From: Erythrocercus mccallii
Lineage: Eukaryota > Chordata > Aves > Passeriformes > Dicruridae
Length of the DNA: 64,000 nucleotides
Direction of reading: 5' to 3'
Assembly: GCA_013397435.1 (NCBI GenBank)
Contig: VZRG01000007.1
Span: 1,861,576-1,925,575 of the forward strand
Position 1 is the stretch's first letter; each line of letters begins with the position of its first letter. Below are positions 12,137 through 24,012 of this stretch, one piece after another. The notes under the pieces were generated by a model. The model was not told the origin of the DNA, did not search any database, and worked only from the letters and a program-made list of their open reading frames with translations. The translations under genes were made by a program, and so were the position numbers.

Positions 12137-15100
12137 GTATAACTTTAAAAATGAAAGTATTTTTCCTCCACTTTCACTCAATCACGCCAAGAACAGAAGC
12201 AAAAAGTTTAACTATATTTGGTCAAGTTCAATATCATAAACTACTGCATGTTTTGTCATCCACTCTATGCATTTTTTTCTAGTGCTTCTGAAATAAGGCT
12301 CACACATATTTAATACTTACATTTTCTTGTTTAGTAAGATAGAGGAACCCCTGCGTATCAATAATATTTTGTTGATACTATAGTTTCTGTTATGCTTTTT
12401 TCTTTCTCCATAGATAAACAACAGGAAATGAAACAGAAACCACAAGTAATATCAGTTTGTTTCTATTTTAGTATCAGGAAGAATTCAGGCAAGGGCAAAA
12501 GTCATCCTGAAATGTTCTGTGAAATTTGTATTCACTGATTGGGAAGATGAATAATAATAAAAAAGTAATAGTCTCTTGATTTGGCTAGGTCTCTCATTTT
12601 CCTAAGTCTTCTGACATAGTTACTGCAGGGCATGAATTTTTGAAGACAAAGCTTGACTAAAAAGCACTGATCTATCATATTATATTCTGTTTTTTATCCA
12701 TGAACTAATCAAGTAATTTTATATACATTACTTATTTCTCATTATTAATCTCCCATATATTCATATCCTGCTGTAGACATTTTTTTGAAGGACAGATTTA
12801 CAGTTTTATCTGTTCCACTCCTTTATACACCAATATATATTTTGTGAAAGTCATCAATTTGATATACATCTAGTAATTGTTTTACAATCCAGAGATCTAA
12901 CTGGTGCTTTATTGATATACTATGACCATCGGCTAGTGAAAAAGGGACTCCTGAACTATTAAACTGTTCAAAACCTACTATTGTGTGATGTATCATCTAT
13001 CAGAATTTATAATTGCTTTCATAGGTATTTAAATTTCAACTTTAGCTTTTTTCATTTTTGCTGAAGTAATAAAAACCAAAATGACACTACACCATCTTTG
13101 CCTTGAGGATCTATAACAAAAATTCAAATAATCAAAACTAATTCTCATTACGTTATTACCTTCTGCTCTTCTACAGCTTTTTATACACCAGTGATTTAGC
13201 AGCACTCCTTAATAACTCAAAAAAGCACACAAGTAGCACTCTGAACTTTGAGAAAAGAAATTTCCATGTTTATTTTGAAGACTTTTTTAAAAAAGCATAA
13301 AATACTAATCAATTCTTGTATAGTATTCTTTATGTCATAAAAAAGGATGACAATTCCTTCTAAGTGTTTAAGGCATAACAAGTGAAAGGTATTGAAAGGT
13401 CACAGGATGTCTAATATTGCAAACTACTCTTCAGTCTATTTCAAACTGATTGACTTTTCCTTATCTACTGTCTATCTTGTCTATCCTTTGCTATTTTCTC
13501 AGCCACGTTTTATAGATTGAAGTTATGTCTCCAGTGCTAAATTATTTATGAAAAGTGTACACTTTAACTAGAAGACAGTCTTTGATTTCCTTCTATTCCA
13601 AACAAAGTCCTCTGGTTGAGTGGAAAAAAGTTTATTTTTCAGCTCTTTGTGCCATCTGATGATTTTCAATACCACTGTAAGAGGAGATGTATCTACTCCA
13701 CCCAGATGACTGTTTAATATCCTCATTAAAAATGTACACAGAGATAATTTCATATGTGCATGTACTATTTCAACTTTAATAATCCAAACACGCCTCATGG
13801 ACTCTTTGAATTCCATCTGGCATACAGCAGTATTGTTCATTCTTAAAACAAGAACCAAGTACAGAGACAGCACTTAAACATAACCACAACAAAAACTGCA
13901 GCAGAACTTGAAGTAGGGGAAGTTGAATCACATAGAATATTAATCAGTTAATCAACTTTAAATTTATTGCCCTCTTCTAGTGAACAGAACCAGTGGATTT
14001 TAGATGGTGATATTCTACGTTGCATATATGAGCAATCTGGTTCATGTGAGACCTAAATGCCTTAAAATTCTTAAGTATTTTGGTGGTGGCAAAACTTTTA
14101 AGATTTATGATGCAAGTATTCAGCCCCACAGGACTGTTACTGGTGATAGAGCATACAAAATTTCCTTCTACATCAGCAAGATGTAGAATATCCCATTGAT
14201 CCCACTTAATAGTCCAAAATAGAAAAGATAAAAAGAAATTAGCTCTAAATTTTATGTGTTTGTTGGAGCCTGCTTAGAATATCTGACAAATGTCTGTCCC
14301 AGATGAGATGGCTGCAAATCGACCAGGCAGCTCTACCAAACCAGACATGCTCTATTATTGTCCAAAAAATGTGCAAAGTAAGCTAATAAAGCACTGTGCT
14401 GGCTTCAGGGCATCCTGTCACGCATGAGGGATATCTCACAGCATGAAATAACTTAATTCATAATGATTGCTGAATAATTGATAATTAATGGACATTTACA
14501 GAAGTGTTGGGATTTAGAGACGGTCCTTTAACCTTCAAAACCAGCCCAATAACAACAGTATTTGTAAGACTTTATACTATTCTCATGAAGCACAAGTATT
14601 TTCACGTTCCCTCATCAAACACATTAACAACTACCTTTTGTCCATGCTTCAAGTACAAACATAGCAACACACTAAACTATTCTTTAAGGATTTTAGCTTT
14701 GCCCTAACACTGTCAACTTTTTCTCATGTTTCATTTTTTGCAGTAGGAAAATAGAAGAAAATTGTTTGACATTTACACATTTAACTAGTTTGCTTTAAGC
14801 TCAATAACATCACATTCACTTTTGATCAGCTTAACAGTTTTCTCTAGTGACTATTTTCCTTGTAGACAGTTCATTATTTTTTATGCTAACAATTCAATTA
14901 CTACTACTTTTCCCTGGTTTACCATACTTTTTTGTTCAGAAGTTTGACTTGGTATTTCTAGTGTTTGGTTAATTCTTATTTCTAATCAAAACTGCTACTG
15001 AATGCTGTAACTTTTAAACAGAAGAATGCTCTCAGAAAAGTCTTTGAAATCCCTTGACTGCATTTGGTGCACTTTTCCTTCCAACTCTTCTGTGATTTAT

Positions 15101-16033
15101 GCTTAGTGTTCACTAATGGTTTTCAGAAACGTTGCAGCGCCACACAGGATTATTTTTTGTTTATTTGCTTGCAGACTGATATCTAGTGCAAGAAGTTGTT
15201 AGTTACACTCATTCAGCCAAGAGTAGATCTCAAGTGATGAAATTAACCTCCTGTACTTAATGGGAGAGTTTTTCCATTAATTTAAGGAAGGGAAACTTGG
15301 TTACAGAATCATAGCACAGTGAGTGCTGCATGGTGCATCATCCATGCCACAGTTAAGAATGTACATTCCTCAAAGTATCTTGGGTTTCTGAATATGCACC
15401 TACTTCAAATATTTTTCTGTTGTAATTGTTCCTATTTTTCCTTGCATCAAAAAACCCCCCGTATTTCTAAGCCATTTGGATGTAATTGAAAGCTTATTTT
15501 TAGGAAATTAGGACTATATATACATGAAAAAAGAGTATATTTTTTAATACTTCCTAAGAAGAAGCTAAACCGCAGGCAGAGACTGTTAATACTTCTTTTT
15601 TAGGAAGAAGTTGTCCAGTGGTTTATACACTCTGGGCATACTTATATCCAGCAATTTTAGTTTTTTCTGTTATTGTGTTTACTGTGCAAAATGATTGTTT
15701 AGACTCCTTTATTCCACAAAATAACAAGGTGAGTGACTTTTCTACTAGAACTGTATTTCAGCCATACATCTATTTTCTGCCTCCATTTAAAGGGAAGGCA
15801 CTGACTAGAAAGTGTAGGATGAAACCTAATTAATGCACATACAAAATTTATTACATCTGTGAGCTGTAATATTAGTCTAATTTAGTCTTACTTTATCTAT
15901 ATCTGAACATGATGGCAAAGATTTTTCTACGGCTTGGTAGAGAATTCCAGGAAAAAGGCATTTGACTATGACCCACTGACCAAGAAATATCATTCTCATT
16001 GTAAATACTTTACTTTTTCTTTTATGTCCTATT

Positions 16034-16060
16034 AAAAAAAATAAAACCAACCAACCAAAA
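16034..16060. repeat. A-rich tract with (AACC) units
   Basis: A run of A is followed by repeated aacc units (aaaaccaaccaaccaaaa). It is a short imperfect microsatellite. Confidence 0.7.
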
Positions 16061-17941
16061 CACTTCCAGTTCTATCTTTATTTTACAATTTTATCATTCT
16101 TTAAAAATTGTTTTTTATAGAAAAATGTTTTATTTTAAATAAACTGCATTTTTGAAACACCCCCGTCTTGATTACTTACATTATTTTCCCTTTTCATGTA
16201 TTATTTTACACAAGTTAAAAAAAAAAAGTGTTGCAAAATTATCAAAGTATTAAATTTAGTAGTTAAGTTCTATACATAAGACATGAGACATAATCTGGAA
16301 GCATAATTAATAACCCAAGCTATACTACAATTCATAAAAAGACAACATTGCCTCTTGCCAAAAGCAATCATCATTTCATCTTGATCTGCTATCACCTCTA
16401 ATAAGACATTTTGGTGTTAGGAAGTAACACAACAATAATTTAATAAATTTAATGGGCTACATAAGATTCCACTAACAGTATTTTAGAGAAGGTTGTAATA
16501 AGCTAAGTGCATAGAAGTAGCTCATGAGAAAACTCATTTGGGCATTGGGGGCAGCTAAATTTAACTTGGCAGCTTACTGGGAAAAAGGCCTTACTCCTAA
16601 GCTGTTCCACTTGTGTTATTTCTTTCTAGCAGCATCCTCTCTGCTCAAGCATCTGAACCTCATGTGACTGCAATTACTGACCATTTGATGCACCATTAAA
16701 AGATCTCCCAGAGCATGTATAAATGATTTTACACAAAATTTATTCTTGATCTGGTCAGTTACACTAAGAAAGAAAATGCCCCTGCTCAGAAAAGGATCAG
16801 ACATATTTTCTACAAGACAGATGTTTACATTCAGCATCCTAACTTCTGCTATACACATAAATACCACCACTCACTGATAAACATACTTAAGTGTAAATCC
16901 CTCTTTTTTCTTGTTTTCCTGCCCTTTTTTTAGTGCCTCCCAGCAACTTCAGAACAAGCTAACCACTGCTGACCACACTTGGCAGAGAGTGAGAGGTTTC
17001 AGCATTACACTTGAATACCTTCATAGAACACAAGTTTAATGCGACACTTAGGAAAATAAAGTAGTCTTAACTCAGAGATTATTTCTTTTAATTCCTTTAG
17101 TATACTTGCAAGTAGATAATTCACATAGGTAGTGATACCTACTTCTCTGCTGATAAAGCATTATGGTGACAGGTGGACAGGGAGCACACTATGGGAATGG
17201 ATGCCTCAGGGGGAATGAAGGTCACAGGGAAAAGAGGGCACAGTCGTAGGATAAAAATCTGTAGGAAACTAGAACAGTGTTCAGCTGCTTCAAGGGGGAA
17301 AACCCAACAAATCAAAACACAGTATGATGAAGTGCTTTTCCATACTTAAAACGAGACTGACCTAGAAATATAATTACAGTTTTTTTCACTTCATTTCAGT
17401 TGGGATCTTTACATCCAGGCAGCTGTGCCAAGCAGAGCAAAAAACATGCCTGTGTGAGAAATCACTCCAAATCACTTTTTATATTTTCATTTAAGTATGT
17501 GGCTACCCTTGAGATAGCAACTGGATACAGCTCAAAAGCAAGTAAAGGGAAACACCAATAAGCCACTTCAGCTCTCTGATTGCACCTACCTTACAAGAAG
17601 CACTCTGTATAAATTAAGCACGGATGTGAGCTAAAGCGCAAGGTTTTCATCATCATGAAGAGAAGACTATGTCACATACAAGTGATTAAGCCTTACGCAA
17701 GCTTGTTGGTTTGGGCACCTTGAGAAGTGCCAGTAAACCTTTTTTTTCACCATTATCCTTAAGAATGAAGATAGGTTGGAAAATACAGTTTTTAACAGTA
17801 CATTTTTCAACCCGCTTTTAAAGAAAAGATCTTGTATTTGAGATAAAAGAATACTTGATTTAAATTCCTATATTTCTTTGAGTGTGTGTACTTAAAACTC
17901 CTTAAAACACCTAGAAGTGATTATAAATTGAAGTCACTGGC

Positions 17942-17976
17942 AAAAAAAAAAAACAAAACCAAAAAAACCAAAAACC
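17942..17976. repeat. A/C-rich low-complexity tract
   Basis: Eleven A are followed by runs of A separated by single or double C. No adjacent retrocopy was identified. Confidence 0.75.
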
Positions 17977-20900
17977 ATTAATTGTGTTCCATTTAGAAAG
18001 ATATCTGGAAAAAAGTCCCATTTTTCCAGTATCAAACAGCTGCTTCCTATCTGGACATAAGTAGGAGGATACTACTTATAAACAAATAGGAAGCAGGAAA
18101 AAGCAAAAGTAACACTGTTCCCACAGAGAAGGGTAATGAAGAAGCTCCTGAGATTGCCAGGTTAGACACACTCTTTGCGTGGGTGGTGGACTGCACAGAC
18201 ACTGACTGCTTTTCTTTTATGTGACAAGGACCAGAAATGGCACAAGGTAATATTAATTGCTGCATTCTCTTATCTTTTATACCATGGGACATCTGTCAGA
18301 CAAATGCACGAAGTAGGTTCTCTACAGAAAGGGTTCAAAGAGTGTGGTAACCTTGCAAAACAGACCAGCAAACAAGCACCTGAGAAAAGTCATTGAAGAA
18401 AACAGAGAGGTCAGCAACATCTCTTCAGTCTCCTTAAGAAAAATAAAAAGAAAGCCACAAAACAACAACCAAACAAATTAAACATAAGGTTTGCAGGTTA
18501 CATAATAGAGAAATTAATACAATATCTTGCTATAAGCATTGATAACGTGCCAAAATGCCTTAGGTTATGCTTTAGTTTTACCACCTTCGTTTGAACTATT
18601 CATGTCAGAAACTCAGACTCTACTTCTTTAGGCTCCAGAATCCATAAGTCATTTCCTCATGAGGCTTGGTAGTGTGTCATCCCAATAGTCAAGCCCTGTG
18701 CCTGGTTCTTTTAATTCAGATTAGGATAACCTAGGGACAGTTATGTTCTGCTTTCCTATTCCTGACTTCTGCTCGGCCACTTTCCCTTCTTCGGTGCTGC
18801 TTTGTATTCCTTTAAAACCCCTTCACCTACGGCCAACACTGAGATAAGCACACTTCCGAGAGTCATCACTCAGTTTCGGAAGTTATCGAAGTGACTACTA
18901 AAGCACTAAAAACATCCAAGATCCTTCTGATATTTGAAATCAGTAGATATGCAGGAGATCTAACAACTGCCCAGTTAGCTATTCCACCTCTATACAAAAA
19001 GAAGTGGAATTCAGTTTCTGTTGATTGTTAAGAAGGACTGGTTAAGACACCTGGGACACTTTCTTTCTGCCTCACTGAAACTTATTTTCTTCATAACTGG
19101 TGAATTTCTGAGCTCTTGTTGTAGTTCCAACTGTCCTTTTCTGTTTCTATGTTTGACTTTTGTTTGTTTTTTTTTTCAGTCCATCTTGTCTTACAGTTTC
19201 TGCTCTCATTTTGATGCCCTGACTTGCCCACTGAATTATTTTTTGCATAACTGTTTATGAGACTAAATCGTAAATAATCTTCACTATATAGTTTATATAA
19301 ATACACTATAGACTACACTTAGACTATAAAGAGTATAAATTTAGCCCAAAGTAGCTACACTCACACGAAGTTAAGGTTACTTTCAAGCATATGTGTGCAT
19401 GTCTATCAATCAATACAGTTTATTTTAAAATAATTTCAATATAAAAGAACAATTAATTTTGTTGCAGAATGCCATGATAGTTTTTTGTTAATACATTATA
19501 AAAACAGATCTACATTTTCAAAATCTTCTTCATATAGCAAAAAAGTCTTGTTCCAGACCAACTAAGAGTACACTTTCAATTTTTTCCCCTGCTTATTTCA
19601 GAAATATTAAAGTGTCCACAAATTTTAGAGCTCAGTGCAGCTCTATCTTTCATGCTAGTTATATTTGGTATTATTTGGAAGTAATAGGCATGCATAAGTA
19701 CTTCTTAAATGCTGTCAAGGTTTAAATAAATTATTCATGAGGCATTCCTTACTCTCTGATAAGATTTAGTTTCAATAAGCAAGTAATTACTATAGTGATC
19801 GAGATCTTTCTATAAGCTAGAAAAAGGTGTTGCAGTAGAAAAAAGAAAAGGAAAAAAATCTAGATTTTCCCCATCTCTAACCCTGCATCTCATCCTCTTC
19901 TGAGCACTAATAATTATTGTTTAATTCACCTTTCACTGTGAACAAAACCAATGTGTTTTATCATCTTCCTCTGGCAAAAACATATTATTGCACTCTTTTG
20001 CAAATAAAAAGCAGAAATAAAGGCATATTTCTTTTATTCTGTATTAGCATTACTGAAAAATTATCTTTCTTTCTCTAAAACAGGATAACTTAATTTCTCT
20101 GATTACTTCATTTCTTCCTCATCTACCTAGCTATCTGAAAAAGGAATCATTCCATGAATAGCAAAACTTTCTCCACAAGAAATATTAATTTGCTTTTTCC
20201 TTTTTTTGGTGGGGGGTGGGGACATAAAAGCAAGGATTCTTGCATGGTTATACACACTCAGGAACACAGACTGAAGAAAAACAGCAGCTACTGGACTCAT
20301 ATGGAAATCACAGTTCTAACACAAAGTTACTTTTCATCTGGGGGAAAGTGTCAGGATTGCACAGGAAGTTGATCAAACATCTTGGGAGGGCTTGGGGAAC
20401 CAGACCTTGCTGTGGTGAGCATGAACAGAAGTTATCACATTGTTATAATTTGACAAAATCAATCTCCCGTGTTAGCCATGTATTAACATGCAATATTTTT
20501 CTCTAAACACTCACCATCAGAACAGATGGACAGTGTGTGGACACATAGTTGACAGACGGTGCAAAATTACTCCTCCTTTGAGTACACAGATCTAGAATTA
20601 GGAAGCCACATTTTCACTTCAGCAGAGCCAAAGAAAGTTGCAATCAGGGTGAGGTGATCTGTTTCAAGATCAGGCAGTGCATCCCTTGAGCCCTGTTGGG
20701 TTAAGTGCTTTAGATAAACCAAAGATGACACTGACCCTGCTGAGAAGAGCCACAGTTTCTTTTTCCTTTAAACTAAAAGCTTTCACAGAGTAATTGTGTT
20801 CAGAAATGTCCTTGATCTTAAATGAAATAACAAAGGAAGACATTCAGATGAGAAGTAATCTCTAGTGGCCTGAATACAACCAGGACACATCACAGTATTG

Positions 20901-21492
20901 TAACACATTGTTCTTGGGAAGCCTTTCTTGCCTTGGACACTTTTAAAGGGCACTTTGTTGGTGTGAAGTGTGCTTAGGCTGATTCCTCAGGCAGAGTCTG
21001 ACTGACACACAGGGCCTTCATTCAGCCGCATCCCTCATGTTGGCAAAGTTCTACTACAGCTCATTCTGGCAGGCTGAGTTGAAGGCCTGGCACTGGTATC
21101 TGATGTTATACAAGAAAGGCCTTTGCATTACATTGAATATTTTAAATCTTTCTCTGAAATTGTGGGGGTTTTTTTTCTCCCAGACTAGCCTAACTTCAGA
21201 CACTGAATTAATATTTCAGCAATTCTAAAGTTTACCTCGAAACTCCTCCCTTACATTATTCAGTATTTCCCTTTGAAAATTCAAAACTTCACAAAATTAG
21301 GAGGCAGTTTTCTCAAGAAGAAATAACTTGCTGGAAGTCACTCCTGTTCCTGATTGATCCTCACAAATAACATACAGTCAGAAGTCTGTGACTGAGCAGC
21401 TGAACAGAAACATCCTACCTTAGTACATCTGATTATTCCCTATTAAGACTATGGGGGAAAAGGCAGATTTTCTCCTCTATAAGTAATTGCAG

Positions 21493-21540
21493 GAAAAAAA
21501 ACCCCAACAAAACAGAAACAAACAACCCAACAACAAAAAA
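21493..21540. repeat. A/C-rich low-complexity tract
   Basis: A strand consisting almost only of A and C (units such as caac, aaac and aacaa), ending in six A. It lies 360 bp upstream of the first LTR-like element and is probably unrelated to it. Confidence 0.7.
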
Positions 21541-22052
21541 GATCTAACCTACTTCTGAACTAGTTTATGCTCCCCCAAAATTCCAGTGGATTGACATATT
21601 GCAGAGAAGATATTAAAAAGTTCTTGGGAAACTCACAACTGCTCTCAAATTCTGAATTTACAAAAGGAAATTTCTTTAGTGCTCAGTTTGTGTGTGGTGC
21701 ATGCACACTCCGAAACCTGGGTATTCCACCTCCTCAGTCCAGCAGCATTTTCAAAGAAAATATTTACAGAAGAATTCCATTGCCTGAAGACTGCAGCTAA
21801 GCAGGCTTAGGGAGCCAAGACGACACCAGAACTGGGCCAGAGTCCTACACCACCAGAACTCCTTAAACACTGAGAATTTACATTAATTCCTATGCCTTAG
21901 TGTTATGGACGAACTCTCGGTGGGCGCGGGGACAGGCCGGCAGGCGGCCGCTGGTCGCTGTCGCTGCCCGCAGCTTCCCCCACGCCGCCGCTGAAGCCCC
22001 CGGCAGGGCCGGGATCCCTGCGAGTCCCGCCGTGGGAGCCCCTGCCCGCAGG

Positions 22053-22184
22053 GCCCGGCGGGGCCTGGCGGGACCGGCGTGGCAGCCGTGGTCCGGTCGC
22101 TTGGGGTAACTCTGGGTGCTGGTTGCCATCGCCGCTCGCAGCCCCTGCCCCCCACACTGCCGGCCCGGCGGGGCCCGGCGGGAC
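22053..22184 (+). repeat. Internal repeat of about 110 bp in LTR copy 1
   Basis: The GC-rich motif gcccggcggggcctggcggg at 22053 recurs with one change at 22163, a period of 110 bp. The text between is only partly conserved (for example ggttgccatcgccgctcgca against ggtcgctgtcgctgcccgca further upstream). It matches in scale the 107-bp repeat in copy 2, so variable repeats seem to be a property of this LTR family. Confidence 0.6.
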
Positions 22185-22378
22185 TTGCGGAGCAGGGCCA
22201 CTCCTGGCGTTGCTATGGCTCTGGGACATGCCTGGACAGGATCCCGGTGGGCACGCGTGCCTTGGTGGCGTGAGGGAGTGCGGCAGTCCCAGTGGCCCCC
22301 CATAAGGCGGGCTTTCACAGGACGGGCAGTTGCCCCATCCCATCTCCCACGCAGGATGGGGGGCTGGTGGATTCCCCA

Positions 22379-22633
22379 NNNNNNNNNNNNNNNNNNNNNN
22401 NNNNNNNNNNNNNNNNNNNNNNNNNNNNNNNNNNNNNNNNNNNNNNNNNNNNNNNNNNNNNNNNNNNNNNNNNNNNNNNNNNNNNNNNNNNNNNNNNNNN
22501 NNNNNNNNNNNNNNNNNNNNNNNNNNNNNNNNNNNNNNNNNNNNNNNNNNNNNNNNNNNNNNNNNNNNNNNNNNNNNNNNNNNNNNNNNNNNNNNNNNNN
22601 NNNNNNNNNNNNNNNNNNNNNNNNNNNNNNNNN
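22379..22633. other. Assembly gap (255 N)
   Basis: A run of 255 undetermined bases inside LTR copy 1. Any open frame drawn through it is meaningless. The bases flanking the gap both carry CCCA (22375-22378 and 22634-22637). Comparison with copy 2 suggests that little or no real sequence is missing. Confidence 0.99.
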
Positions 22634-22748
22634 CCCAGGAGGGTGGGGAGCGGGGGAGTGCAGCCTGGCTGAGCCACCCTACCCTGCCAGTGAGGAGCTC
22701 CTGCTTTTAGAATGTTAACTAAATGCATTTACTTTGCACGATAGAGGG

Positions 22749-22821
22749 GCGACCATGGCCTAATGGATAAGGCACTGGCCTCCCAAGTCAGGGATTTGTG
22801 GGTTGAAGTCCCACGTGGCAT
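22749..22821 (+). tRNA. tRNA-Arg(CCU)-like pseudogene inside LTR copy 1
   Basis: The segment follows the vertebrate tRNA-Arg-CCU layout almost base for base through the D arm (GCCTAATGGATAAGGC), the anticodon arm and the T stem (GTGGG/CCCAC). The A box TGGCCTAATGG is intact. Defects: the anticodon loop reads CTCCCAA, so the anticodon is CCC (22782-22784) instead of CCU; the T loop reads TTGAAGT instead of TTCGAGT, which breaks the B box; one extra T lies before the T stem; and the acceptor arms (GCGACCA and GTGGCAT) give only about 3 of 7 pairs, counting one G-T. I call it a tRNA-derived pseudogene. It is absent from the equivalent part of copy 2, so it was gained by this LTR lineage or lost by the other. 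It is not a primer binding site, which would be about 18 nt complementary to a tRNA 3' end. Confidence 0.8.
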
Positions 22822-22964
22822 GGGGGAAGGCAACCTCTGGGCTTCCCCAGGAGGACCTGGTTTTGGCCTTTGCAGAGACTGCCTCTGCAGGCCTCCCGAG
22901 TTCTTTGTTGCTGTAGCAACGTGGGTGGAACCCTGTGGAGGTACCTTACCGAGCTGATCACGAT

Positions 22965-22988
22965 AATAAAGAGCTGAATTTTAATAAA
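22965..22988 (+). terminator. Double polyadenylation signal of LTR copy 1
   Basis: AATAAA occurs at 22965-22970 and 22983-22988, 18 bp apart. The first begins exactly 45 bp before the terminal CA, the same spacing as in copy 2. This fits the R-U5 polyadenylation region of an LTR. Confidence 0.65.
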
Positions 22989-23010
22989 GGTGTAAGCACT
23001 GTTCATTTCA

Positions 23011-23219
23011 TTAGCTGTGAGAAGATTTTAAATTACAATGCAAGCTAAAGGGGACTGTTGTTTGTTTTGCTCTTCTCTCTTCCCCATAAGACGAAATCTA
23101 AAAGCGATGTCTACATTAACAAGATAACAGAACATATCCTTAAGAAACAAAAGAGCTTGCATACATGGGCCATATTTTTCCCTACTTTTGTGAAACAAAC
23201 TGTAGTTCTATGTTATTAT
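23011..23219. other. Spacer between the two LTR-like elements
   Basis: 209 bp of ordinary AT-rich sequence. No primer binding site follows copy 1 and no polypurine tract precedes copy 2. The two elements are therefore not the ends of a simple internally deleted provirus; they look like separate insertions. Confidence 0.6.
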
Positions 23220-23290
23220 TGTTATGAATGAATCCTCGGTGGACTCAGGGGCTGCCCCTGGTGTTGCCGTGGCCCTAGGACGCAGCTAGG

Positions 23291-23505
23291 CTGGGTCCCC
23301 GGTGCCGCAATTGTGGGAGGCGGGTTCCCAGTGGGCGCAGGTGCTTCAGTGTCACGGCCCCGGTACTCTGGTGCCGCAGCCCCGGGACATGGCTGGGCTG
23401 AGTCCCCGGTGCTGTAATTGTGAGAAACGAGTGGGTGCGGGTGTTCCGGTGCCACGGCCCTGGGACATGGGTGGCCCATGGGCCATACCGGTGACCCCTC
23501 CACAA
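23291..23505 (+). repeat. Internal repeat of about 107 bp in LTR copy 2
   Basis: ctgggtccccggtgccgcaa at 23291 recurs as ctgagtccccggtgctgtaa at 23398 (period 107). The following parts, cggccccggt...gggacatgg and cggccctgggacatgg, repeat in the same register. There are about two copies, diverged from each other. Confidence 0.7.
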
Positions 23506-24012
23506 AGCGGGCTTGCACAGGGATTCCACAGCAGGGGTGACGCCGGTGCCGCTTGTCTCATGGTTGGCTGAGGGGAGTACCGGATGTGGTCCCGCAAAAG
23601 ACGGTGCACTGACAGGGGTGCACTGACACCCCTGGCATGCTGGGGACGAGTGGCCGCCCTGACTGTGGTAGAAGCTGCCCCATCCCATCTCCCATGCAGG
23701 ACGGGGCGCTGGTTGGTCCCTGAGGAGCCTGTAAGGAGGGGAGTGCACCTCACCGAGCAGCCACCCTGCTATGAGCCGGTGTGGGGCTTGTGCATTGCTA
23801 AATTTGAATGTTAAAAAGAGTTAACAACTGGTATGGCCCTGCCCTTGCTGTCTATTGTTTGCTGTGGCTGCACCTTTTCTACAGGAATTACCCTTTCAGA
23901 GGTGGAGAAGCAGCAACCAGGAAGGAAGGTATATGCAAAATAGAACCGACCCTCAGCATCTTGGGAGCGTTTTGGGGAAGAGAAGCACCCCCCAAAATAA
24001 AGAACTGGACAC

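Larger units (their letters stand above)
9461..21900. other. AT-rich, no gene or element recognised
   Basis: About 12.4 kb with no defensible exon, RNA gene or transposon. The longest open frame is 101 codons (13568-13873, minus), with no domain or coding bias that I can see. The block contains short A-, T- and CA-rich tracts and a few small tandem repeats, listed separately. A conservation track would be needed to tell regulatory DNA from neutral sequence. Confidence 0.5.
21901..23010 (+). mobile_element. LTR-like element, copy 1 (solo LTR), GC-rich
   Basis: It starts TGTTATGGAC and ends TTCATTTCA, the TG...CA ends of retroviral LTRs. TTAG occurs immediately on both sides (21897-21900 and 23011-23014), fitting a 4-bp target duplication. 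Two AATAAA signals (22965-22970 and 22983-22988) lie near the end, as in the U3-R-U5 layout. The first 400 bp are very GC- and CpG-rich. It is collinear with copy 2: a 19-bp identical block (22331-22349), then gggagtgca (22654), gaatgttaa (22709) and the whole 3' end. It contains a 255-N gap and a tRNA-like insert. There is no internal viral gene beside it, so I read it as a solo LTR of an endogenous retrovirus. The family name and class are not determined; a 4-bp duplication is common in gammaretrovirus-like (class I) elements but is weak evidence. Confidence 0.75.

Noticed and set aside
15302..15340. CR1-like 3' terminus (acagaatcatagcacag)
   Set aside because: Only about 15 bases resemble a CR1 end; the following sequence does not continue the match.
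21883..22343. Overlapping Pro/Ala/Gly/Arg-rich open frames of 90-146 codons on the minus strand
   Set aside because: Several frames are open at once on both strands in CpG-rich LTR DNA. This is a composition effect, not coding.
22116..22728. Long open frames (126-200 codons) on both strands across 22.1-22.7 kb
   Set aside because: They run through 255 undetermined bases translated as X, and through GC-rich LTR sequence where stop codons are rare.
22749..22821. A functional tRNA gene
   Set aside because: The acceptor stem pairs poorly, the T loop/B box is altered, there is an extra base, and the anticodon (CCC) does not match the Arg scaffold.
23275..23753. Minus-strand frames of 98-157 codons in LTR copy 2
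   Set aside because: Multiple overlapping frames across the 107-bp internal repeat, with repeated residues reflecting the DNA repeat. No domain.
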